The position numbers were made by a program, and so were the translations under genes. From Apus apus (lineage: Eukaryota; Chordata; Aves; Apodiformes; Apodidae): DNA of 64,000 bases. Where the stretch lies: positions 40,136,905 through 40,200,904 of the forward strand of contig NC_067312.1 of the NCBI RefSeq assembly GCF_020740795.1, read 5' to 3'. Positions 1 to 11,000 of the stretch are shown in pieces (position 1 is the first letter of the stretch; every line of letters begins with the position of its first letter). The notes beneath the pieces were generated by a model. That model saw nothing but the letters and a program-made list of their open reading frames with translations, had not been told where the DNA came from and searched no databases.

Positions 1-828
1 ATACAACACAAGCTATGAATTGTATTTCTAAGGAAGAAGCTAGTTTATTTAAGAGTACTCACCTTGAGAGACTCTACAATATATTAATAGTAGGTGTAGC
101 CATTTCTGATTTAGTTAGTGTCTTGTGTTACATCTGTGTTTGCTGTCTCTTTGGTCTTCTCTGCTCTTACTTGCTGGCTTTCCCAGTGGAGTTTTAAGGA
201 TTCATTGAGCTAGACACTTTTACACTCAATAAGACCAGGTTTTATCATCTTGTAGGATCAGTATGGTCTATTTCAAACAGAATTGCAACTGTCCTTTGCC
301 CCTGCTTTTCTGGTCCAATGGGCTGTTGGACAGAAACAACTTGTGTCTCAATAACAACCACAAGTACCCATGGTACTGCTTATTTGTTAAAGGAAGTTTA
401 TTTATTTTCTTTTAGGAGTAGAGAAAGCATCTGAGGATCAAAACAAATGTCACCTAACACACTTTACCGTTGAAATCAACAGTGTGCTATTTTTTTTTTT
501 TCTTATCCTTATCCTGATTTGTTTGTTTATTTAAAAGCTTGGAACCAAAAAGTTAAAATAGTGTTCTCACAGGGAGTAAGTAGAAAGCTACCTAAGTTTG
601 GGAATACTCCTGAAACAGTAAGGCTAAGTTTATTTTCAGACTATATGAGATTACAAGGAAACTATCCTGTCTGTAGATCAGTGTTGTACAATTAGCTTTT
701 TGGGTTGAATATATGATAAAAGGATGCCTGGTTTGTTCTGTTTATTGCAGATTTTCCTTTTATTATTGAGAATATTCAAGACTTCCCCCTCAAGCCCATA
801 TGAGTCTTTATGTACAAGCTAAAAGTAT
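1..828 (+). other. Unique non-coding sequence upstream of GOLM1 coding exon 1
   Basis: AT-rich sequence with no exon, repeat or promoter I can support; most likely part of GOLM1 intron 1. Confidence 0.4.
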
Positions 829-1717
829 GAGAGGGACCTGGACAGGCTGGATCCATGGGCTAAGGCCTATTCTATGAGGTTCAGTAAGGCCAAGTGCTGG
901 GTTCTGCATTTTGGTCACAAAAACCCCAGGCAGTGCTACAGACTGGGGGGTGAGTGGCTGGAGAGCAGCCCAGCAGAGAGAGACCTGGGGGTGCTGATTG
1001 ACAAATGGCTGAACATGAGCCAGCAGTGTGCCCAGGAGGCCAAGAGGGTCAGCACTATCCTGGCCTGCATCAGGAATAGTGTGGCCAGCAGGAGCAGGGA
1101 GTCAGTTGTGTGCCTGTACTCGGCACTGTGTTCACTTCTGGGCCCCTCACTACAGGAAGGACATTGAGGGGCTGGAGCATGTCCACAGAAGAGCTACCAA
1201 GCTGGTGAAGGGTCTGGAGAATAAGTCCTATGAGGAGAGGCTGAGAGAACTAGGGATGTTCAGTTTGGAGAAGAGGAGGTTGAGGGGAGACCTCATTGCC
1301 CTCTGCAACTACCTGAAAGGAGGTTGTAGGGACGTGGGTGTTGGCCTCTTCTCCCAAGTAAATAATGACAGGACCAGAGGAAATGGTCTGAAGTTGTGGC
1401 AGGGGAGATTCAGATTGGACATTAGGAAGATTTTCTTTGCTGAAAGAGATGTGAGGCACTGGAACAGCCTGCCCAGGGAGGTGGTTGAGCCATCGTCGTT
1501 GGAGGTATTCAAGAAAAGTGTAGATGTGGAACTTCAGGGCATTCTGTAGTGGCTGGGATTGTAGAGGGTTTTTTTGTGGGTATTATTTGGTGGTGTTTGT
1601 TTTTGTTTGTTTGGGGGTTTTGTTGTATGGGTGTTGTGTGTGGGGTTTTTTTTTATGATGGTTGGACCCAGTGATCTCAGAGGTCCTTTCCAACCATGAC
1701 TGTTCGGTGATTCAGTG
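829..1717 (+). mobile_element. CR1 LINE fragment, sense orientation
   Basis: Carries the C-terminal reverse-transcriptase end of CR1 ORF2 in two overlapping frames (874-1167 and 1028-1549): [18 protein letters not shown], then [20 protein letters not shown] and a degenerate [11 protein letters not shown] deletion near 1135 breaks the frame. The 3' end keeps the CR1 tail (TGATCTCAGAGGTCCTTTCC...) at 1670-1717, preceded by a T/G-rich run at 1567-1655. The element ends about 170 bp before GOLM1 coding exon 1. 5'-truncated and not active. Confidence 0.92.
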
Positions 1718-1886
1718 AGATGGCCTTTCTTCATCCTTCAGATGGAAATTCCTAGGCAGTGTGCCTTCCTTGCTGGGTGTAGTCTCTTCAGCTGAGAGCT
1801 GCTGTGTTACTACAGTGAAAGTTTAATTGTGTTATAAAACACCTGTAGTGGAGGATGCAAGATAACATGTCTTTTTTAATTTGCAG

Positions 1887-2060
1887 GTTTCCACGCTGTT
1901 GTGGTTCTTCTGGGGTTGTTTTTTTCTTGATCTGGTAGGACTAGGAAACAGCTGCAGAGGGATGAAGTCTCCACCTCTTCTCGTGGCTGTGCTCATGGCA
2001 TGCATCATTGTTTTGGGTTTCAATTACTGGATTGCAAGTTCTCGCAGCGTGGATCTGCAG
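1887..2060 (+). CDS. GOLM1: GOLM1 first coding exon (5'UTR plus signal anchor)
   Basis: Acceptor cttttttaatttgcag ends at 1886 and donor gtaact begins at 2061. Coding from ATG 1962 gives residues 1-33: a short cytoplasmic tail (MKSPP), the transmembrane anchor and the start of the stem. The frame stays open upstream to the acceptor and encodes LVGLGNSCRG just before the ATG, which aligns with the ten N-terminal residues of human GOLM1; there the two Met codons are replaced by CTG (1932) and GTA. The exon 1 that would carry the rest of the 5'UTR is not recognisable in the window. Confidence 0.93.
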
Positions 2061-5000
2061 GTAACTTTCCTATTGCTCTGCATGTTGGCCTGTACTTGTG
2101 TGTTTAATAACCATACTCCTCAACAAGAAGGATCCTTCCCTTCCTTGTCGTGGGCCAGGAGCTTCAGCTTGTTGTAGGAATTTTCACAAATATTACTGCT
2201 GTTGCTTATTTAGTAGTGGGACGTGGGGGGAATGGGAGGAATACCTGTTTGTAGGTGAGGGGGACCCAAAACTTGAAGACCTGTCTGTATGGTACTTGTT
2301 ACTTCTGCTCACACAAAGCATTCAGCTATCTTGTAGTGATTCAATTTACAGATGTGGCAGATGCCATCCTCTGTTTTTTTTCTTAGTTGTATGTGAACTG
2401 AGACTGGCACTCCATTTTTAATCTGAATGGACCTCTTCAATTTGCATATGTTAGGTTTTTTGTCTTACATGACCCATAAGAACATATGCATGCTTTCCCA
2501 GCAAGTTCAAGGAAATCTACCTTTTTCAGAAATAGTGTCTAAAAATCTGAACTTGTGTTTCTGAGAAACCTTCCTAAAGAGGACACAAAATTCAACGTGG
2601 AATCATTACCTTGTGTAATGGTAACTGTATTTTCAGTAACATTTGAGCTTGGGTTTTAGTTATTTTTTGGAGCACATGTTCTGAAGGTGAGGAACTGGTC
2701 TGTCACAGTGTGTGCTGGATGTTTCTTTATTTTTATTTATTTATTTATTTATTTATTTAACAAGCAAGCCTGAAAACTAATAATCTGGTGATTAAAAATG
2801 GCTGATGAGAGGTCCTCCTAGGTTTTGCCACTGAATTTGTACCCTCTTTGTGACTGAGCCAAAATTTAGCCCTGACTTGACAGCTGTAGGAGTTGAACTG
2901 TCTCACCTCAGAGAGGGCACTATTCAAACAGGATACATGTCTCTGTTCATGTGATTAAGGGTATGTCATAGCTTTCCCTTGGTGGAAGGTATGGTGCCCT
3001 GTCTTCTGGGACTCTGGCCATCCCTTGCTTTCCCTTTAGTCAGTAGTGTCAGGATGGTGGCTACCAGCAGTTTGTAGCTGTGTCAGTACTGCTGAAGCTT
3101 TGCTGCATGGCTGTGAGGCAGCTGATGGTGAGGAAAATAAGCTACCCTACTAGCTTATTCTTGATCTTAATATCCTAGAAACATAAGGTCCTCTTTACTG
3201 TTACTGATTTACTGTCGTCTTGTTTGTTTCTCCCAAAGTTAGCTTGAAAATAATTTCACTTCTGTGTAGTCATGCACTCTGAACGGAATAAAAGCATAGC
3301 CAAAGGCTTGGATGGACTTCCTAAAGCTCTCTGTCAGCCCCTTCATCTGCTGCCAAGGCTTTGTAGCTGTTATGACTGAAAGAAATAAGTGTTTTTCTTT
3401 GCTCTTTCAGCTAAACTGCAGGTGTTTTCCTTCACCACCCCCTCCTCCTCTCAGTTCTGTTGCTTTATGTGACAGAGAAGCAGACTAGATGGGCAGTAAT
3501 ATGCAGCATACTCTGGTATAGAAAAATCTGGTCTGTTTCCTTGGCGTTTTGGAAGATGCACAGTTTTTATTTTATCTGTTTTTACTACTCCACCTGGAAT
3601 GCCCAGGTCTTCCTACGTGGATTGATTCTGTTGATATTCCTCACCTTCCTGTCCCCCTACCCTTACCCTTACATGTCTTCTGCTGAAGATCCATTTTTAC
3701 CCAAAATGTTTAGAAACCATTTACTGTGAAACTAAATCAGTATTAAAAAACCCAAAAAGAACAACAAGAAACAACTAGAAAAGCATCAGGCTTGATTCTT
3801 TTATCTTATGCCTCTGTGTTTGTATGAACAGTATTTGATAGTGTTGAATTTTTCTGATTGTCACTGTCCTTTCAGCAATCAAGATCAATGATTTTCTCCT
3901 TATAAATGAGTTCTTGTTACATGTCTTTGTGTAACAGGGTCTAATGTCAAAATTGTCTGGATTAAATGTAAAAAATTATTTGCCCTTGTTCTTCAAAGAG
4001 ATTATAGAGTACAATCTTTTTATGTGGTTTTTTTTTTTGGTGGTATTTTTGGTGTTGTTTTTTTAAAAAAATATTTTAAAGTTCAAGTACTGTGGCAGAT
4101 TTGCACGTCTCTTTAACTGAAATTATGATGGTCTCTACAGAGTATGCGGCACAGCTGATTTATATAAAACTGGTGTGTGTGTGAGGCATCACCAGCTGAC
4201 ACAATACTTGGATGACATTAGCATTGTTAGTTCTGTGAAATTTGGTATTCCCTGAATGTGTTGGAGAAGAGTCCAGCAAGGGGGAAGCACATCTATTTGC
4301 TTTGGCTAATTTGCTTTTCCTCAGGGTCGGATCATGGATCTGGAAGGCAAAGTCCGCAGGGCAGCAGCAGAGAGGGGTGCTGTGGAGCTCAAAAAGAATG
4401 AATTCCAAGGGGAGCTAGAGAAGCAGCAACAGCAGATCGACAAAATCCAGTCCTTGCACAGCCTTCAGATGGAAAATGCCAACAGAGTACATCAGGAAGA
4501 GAAGGTAGGGCGTTTTCCAGCCAGTTTTCTGTGAGACTGGTCTGCCAAAATACAGTCTTTGCGACTGAGTAGGGCTGCTCAGATGTTCCAGCCTCTGGGC
4601 ATACGGTCAGTGTTGGCATGTATTATTGCATAGTATTTGGAAAACCGGTATAGAATGCACATTATAGCATTCATGATGTGAAATACGAAAGTAAGACCAC
4701 TTCTGAATAAGCCCTCTACCCCCTCTATAGATCATTGTTACTAACCTTGAGTTGTCCTCTGGCTTTCTTTCCTGTACATTAATATTTTAAAATTTAAAAT
4801 AATAGAAGAAGCTGCACCAACAGACATATTTGCATTCCCAGACATAGTTGTATATATTTGTGGGCATAAATGGTTGACGTTTATTTCTAAATGCCTTACA
4901 AATTTTGTGGCACCTTGACTTTCTGCCTCCAAAACCCAGTAGCACTGGGAGACATCACAAGGTTATACTAGCTTTTTGTGGCAGTGCTCCTAGCAGTGCA

Positions 5001-8000
5001 GCGCTGCCAAAAGGATGGAAGTTGAAGGTGAACATTCTTATTTAAATAGCAGTGTGTACATTTACTGCTGCGTAGTATCTTGCAAGCTGTTCTGCTGTGT
5101 GTTTTCCTCATATTACTGATAACGTCTCAGGTATGGTCGTTGGTCATTAATGTCACTTTTCTCACTGTAGGCAGAAATATTTAATTGAGAGTATTCGTTC
5201 TGGGTTTGTTGCTTCTCCTGTAGAGTCTCTTGACTGAAGTTTTCAGCTTTCAAGGGCTGTTAAGGGTTCACCCTGTAAAGGGTTCACCATCAGGTGCCTG
5301 TTCCCTTCTCAAAAGTTGCAGTGCATGAACAAAATGTCATCAGAATAATCTTTGAAGAACCTAGGAAAACAAAAATAGAAGGTAGAATTGTTTCGTTAAT
5401 ATGCACATCAGTAGCATATTTTTCTTTTGAAGTAATTTTTTACCAGCGTCTTCAAAGAAATAATAAACCAATTCTTTTTACCTCTTTTGAGACAAACGTG
5501 TTTCTTAAATAATTTCTCTCTTCTGTTTGCATTAAGTATTTGACTGAAAGAGTCAGTGACAGGGACAAGGGAGACTGATGAATGCATTCACAGCTGGAAT
5601 TGCAATAGGCTACACATGCATGGCTGGTATAGAAATTATGCAGCCATGTGGTAAGATGGTGTTAACTCAGGAGGGAATGATAAGGCAATACTTACAAAGC
5701 AGCTTAGCTATAAACTGGGTAATTTGTTGCACTGTGAGGAGGTTGCCAGTGGAGTTTTTGACTCCTTGGAAAGGCAGGCAGAGAACAAGGAGGATAGCCA
5801 AAGCTGTGCAGAAATTTCTCTACAGGAATATACAGTGGAGGTTAGAGGCTGGACAGGAGCCATCACACGTATTGCCAGGATCCTGAGTGGTATGGAAAGT
5901 GTGCTTGTGGCTGTGAGAAGCAAGGCATGGCTCTTCTCTGTCCATTGATGGGCTTCAAGTGCAGTCAGCAAGTTGTAGTTTAGACTGGACAGAAGAAGTG
6001 CTCTGTCACACAGTAGATAGTCAGGCTGCTTGTGTGACATTTACAGAGCCTAGTTGCAGTGGGTGTGCGTATGTTAAAAAAGCAACAGGATAACCTTGGA
6101 CAAACACCTGCCCCATAACCCAATACAAAGATGTTATTTCTGACTCCAAGCATTTCTCAGCCAGAAGTAGCTGCTGCCTGGAAAATCCAGTGCATGGTGG
6201 CAGCCTTGGTAGAGGCTGGATGCTGAGCGAGGTGGATTTTTGGGGTGATTTAGTATAGCTGTTCCTTTCTCTTAAGTGCTGTTCCCTCCATCGTCCTAAA
6301 ATGCAGATATTCCATAATGATACAGTCTATGAAGGTTGTTATTGAAATGGCAGGAGCTGATGCTGTAGGAAGCATTAGATAAAAGTGATGCAATGGACTG
6401 ATTTCCTGTCTTCTGCCTTTTTTTGACTGGGAAAGAGCATGTCCTAGGAGCCTGAAGTGATCGGATGAGCGTGTATATGCCTAAGTGTCACTTTGTGACA
6501 TGTGAGCAAATATCTTGCAGAGATGTTGCTTGTTTTCCAATTGTGTGATTTATGGGTTAGGAGACTTGTTTTATTTGGAACCTATGTACTTGTCAAAAGA
6601 TACCATCAGTCAAGTTGGTTTTCATCCACTCTAGCTTAGGAATGCCCCATGTATGGTGGCAGGAAAGGGAGGGAAGCTTAGTTCGCCTTACTAAGGACCT
6701 TGATCTGAAGAAGCTGTCCAGCATCTGAGGGATGTGGAATAAAAGAAAAGACAGTATCTGAGTGGGGTTTTTTTTGTGTGTGTGTATCTATATCTGTGTA
6801 TAAGTGTGTGTTCCATATTCACATGTGCATACAGATGTATTTGTATATACACACAGGGATACAAATCCTTGGTTTTGGCTCCATGGATTCCAGTTGAATC
6901 TGGGATTCCTGGAAAGCCAGTAATGAATTCATCCTTTCTGATTGTAAGATACTCGGTCCTTGAACAGAACTTTATCTCGTGGGGAATTAGCAGCGTTTGC
7001 CTAGTTCAGGTAAGTTTAATGCAGATCCAAAACTTGAGTCTCTGAAGTCACTTTTTACAAGTCACACAAACTGTCTAAGTGACTAGACAGATCTTTGAGT
7101 TGCAAACAGGATTTTATTTAGTTCTTGTTCTTAAAGAAAAATTAGAATAATTTCAGCTGGTGAGTGAGTGGTCTGTCTCAAAGAAGGAGGGAGAAATTTA
7201 AGGGAGAAATAATGGTTCTTCTGGTTATATAAGGAATCTATATGGGAGCAACCCTTCACAATCTGGACTCCTTACCAAATGCAACTCTTAAGCAGTGTTC
7301 ATCTCTGCTCACTGTGTCTTACTACTCTGCTGATAAAATACAGAATAATTATTCCACTGATTTAGTTTAATACCAAATTAATATACCAGTAAGATACTTC
7401 CCATGTTCAAGTCATTGTCAGTGGCAGTGTGGTAATGCCTTTGAGTTTCATTGGCCTTCTTTTCTAGAAGAACTCTCCCTGTGCTACTTAAAGGGCAAGA
7501 GCACAAAAGGTAGGAGATAGTCAGAGCCTTCAGAGTGCCCTGTGGGCTCACCTTGCACTGTGGCCATGTAATTGTGGCAAATTGCCTTTGTAATTATTCT
7601 CTTAGGTCTGAGTATGCATAGTTATCACCAGCCTGCTTTTAAAAAAATCTGCTTGAATTTTTAAGTTTTAACGTGAGTTTAGCAAATGGCTTCTGGAAAT
7701 CATACAGAAATAGGCTAAATAGATCAAGAGAGCTTACACGAACTCTTAGTAACAACAGATAAGGAACCAGGAGTGTAAAAGTGCTGTTTCCAATCCAAAA
7801 TACATTTTCTAAAGAACAGTATGCTGTACAGTTCTTATTTAGGACTCATGGTTTCTGGGATGTACACAGCCATGATAGTCTTTTGGGAGAGTGTAGCAGG
7901 AGAACAGTACATGTAAGCTGTCACTTCTACGTGCTAGAACGTGCTTTTGCAGTTTGTGATTTTCTTTGGATTGATGTAATTCTTCCCCAGCACACATCTT

Positions 8001-11000
8001 ATTTTACTGAGGAAAGGGGCCAAGCTTTGTACGTCCTGTGTGGAGCACATCACTGTCTGTTGCTCAGTGTCATCTAACAATGGCCACAGCTGCTCCCAGA
8101 TCCCCTTCCTCTGAGACAGCCTTCTGAGACAAAATACCTATCCAGACATGGAGAGTCACTCAAAAGGAATTATGCTCTCCTCGGGGCAAGAGAGAACAAA
8201 GCCTGCTGTGAAAAGGAAAAGGTGCACATATGTGTTTTGGTTTTGTTTTTTAAACCAACCAGTGTTAAATCTTCTATTTTTTTAAAAAAAAGGCTGTAAG
8301 GAAAGCAAGCACAGCCTTGCACCCCACTCAGCATGATGTTATTAAAGGAGCAAGATAAATTGATCTGTGTGCTCATAACTGGTACAGCAAAGGTATAGAA
8401 AACTACCTCTGTTTAAAATATATTTTTACATGGTGGATAAAAAAAGTGGACCGTCTGGGTACTGTAGGTGCCCTAAGAGTGGAAATTTAGAGTATGTGTA
8501 GCTTAAAAGTTAACTACTGAACCACTTCTACCTCTGCTTAGAGGAGACTGAATGGAAAAGAAGGAAAACAGAAGGTACATTTTATATATCTGTATGGGTT
8601 TTGTATTAATATTCTGACATCATAGGGTTCTGTTTTGTTTACATTGCCTACTATTTGGGTTTTAATTAAATACAACAGTGTCATTAAAGTTGGGTAGCTG
8701 CACGGGGCTTATTTTCTCCAGTCCAATTGCTGTTGCCTTGCACCTGTAAAACTAATTTTTTATTCATATGTGTCACCTTTATTTCTCTTTTGCTGTGAAT
8801 GTAAGAAATTGTTAACTTTACAATTTTAATGGTTGCTGTTGTTTTGAGGGCTAAACTGCACCATGTCACAGTGCATGTGTTTTTCATCACAACAAAAGAT
8901 ACTCTAGATTGATTTTAGCAGAGTATGTGAATGAAGGTTGAGTCCCCGATTTTTACAATTGGATCACTCTTTGGCAATAGAGCTGGGTTTTTGTTTTGGA
9001 TTTTGTTGGTTGGGATTTTTTTCCTTTTATTGAAAATGGGGAAAAGTCTGATTTCTGAATGGAATTCAGTTCAGTGAGAAATAAGGTTTAAATTAACAAT
9101 GACACTCCGTTTTTGGGATTAATATTTGTTTTAGACTTCCTTCAATGGGTGATCCTCCTCTGAAGTATACAAGAGTGCAGCACAGAGAGCAACCTAAAAG
9201 AGAAATATTGTCTTAGGGATTTTATTTATTAACTGCTTCCCCACTTCCTAATGTGGAGTTAGCCATTAGTTCTAGAATGAAAAAATCCTTTTATTGGCTA
9301 TTATAAATGGTTTCTTTACTCCTGAAGATTATTTCAGAAGTATAAAGAAGGAGAGCACAAAGAGAAAAACATGATGCACGTTACTAGAAGGGTGAGTGTG
9401 TGGGGAGGTGTGTTTGCAAAAATAGAGAAGAGAGTGGAAGTTTCCAGATGTAATTAGTACATGAACAACAAATAATCAAAATATGGCTTGGGCTGTGCTG
9501 CCAGCATAGTGATGGAGAGCAAATTGGAGAGCAATGCCAAACTGCTCCTTTTCTTTGTGGTAAGAACTTAGATCAGTTTGAGTTGATCATGAGGCAAGTG
9601 CCCTTCTCCCTGATTAATTAGAAATGCTTGATTCTGCAGTTTTTTTGCATGTGTAAGCCTTCCCCTCCTAGCTTGCTTGATTCCCAGTTGGTGGTGTTGT
9701 TTGCAGCTGGTTTACTGATGTTGTGGTTCACCTTTTTCTCTTTGTAGGAGCTGTATTTGTGAATGCAAAGGTCCTTTTTTCTTAGGTTTTAGTTCTGAAA
9801 CCACAGTGTTTACTCTCATAAGTTCTTCACTATTTTATTCCTTTTTCCTATTGCAATATCACGTACAGTCAGTGTTAGCACCTACATCAGTTCATTGTGC
9901 TTGGATTAGCTTGATTGATGACTCTGGCAAATGCTGAAGGAGTTACTGGAGCAGTGCCTCCAAGAAATGGGTCTGTGGAGACGACTGGTGAGGCATTAAT
10001 TGAATCAAATACATGTACATAGTTCAGAATATGTTCTTAAACCATATGCTTTGAAATAAATTATCTCAGAGCTTCCTTGCAGGTATGTCTGTTATGTTTT
10101 GGGTTTTTTTGTAAACAAGAACTGTAGCTTTTGTTTCTTAGGGGGAGTATTACATAAACAAGTTCTGTTGTTCTGTGTTGAATAAAAAAATAAATGTATC
10201 TCTGGCAGTTTTCATTAGAAAAATTGCTGTCCAGCTAGAGTGAGATTTTTCCATCATTGCCGGTGGCAGTGTGGCTTTTGGTTTTTGGTTTCTAAAGATG
10301 TGCTGTCCACCACATTGACTTCAATCGGGAAAGTGACTTTTCCTCTGTGTTAGTCACACGGAATTCTATGCAAGAGTGCACAGACCTGCAAACTGCTGGT
10401 TCTGTGTTACAGTGTTTACTCTGTTACAGAAGATTAGGTATTTATATGGTGATACAGTGAGTTCTGAAACAAAAATTTTGGAGCTTCCAAACCCCATTGC
10501 TTTCTAACACTCCTCACTGAAGTGTGAGGCTGTGTATGGCTGGGTACGGATTCCAAGATCAAGACCCAATAACAACAAACAAGCTGTTATTGAGCAGGCA
10601 TTCTTTATTGCAGCGCTGGGCAGCACTGGGGATTCTCCACCATGAGTGCTCCCATGAGTCAGTGAAACACCCCGACTAATATACAGCAAAAACATGCATA
10701 TTCAGTTCCATGTCCATGAGTTCCCAGAATTCTTTTACATAGTCATTTTATTTCCTGGAATTGGCTATCTTTGTAATTATGCATGCTCGAGGGTCTCCTG
10801 TGGGGGTCTTTGTTGATTCTAGCCTTCGTTGTCTTTGTCCTGGTCCTGTCTCCAGTCTCCCACTGGTAGATTGTCCAGGTGGGTCAAAGTCCACATAACT
10901 AGTCTGTAGGCGCCACAGGTTCTTAGAAGACTTGATGTTATCACAACCTACAGGATGCTTGGCATAGTTGACTGATAGTTTCACAAAGCACCTTGTTTTA

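Noticed and set aside
874-1549. Two overlapping plus-strand frames that look like a protein gene
   Set aside because: They are the C-terminal reverse-transcriptase end of a truncated, frameshifted CR1 element.
5580-6040. Cluster of overlapping frames on both strands in a GOLM1 intron
   Set aside because: No recognisable protein or repeat similarity and no supporting splice structure.
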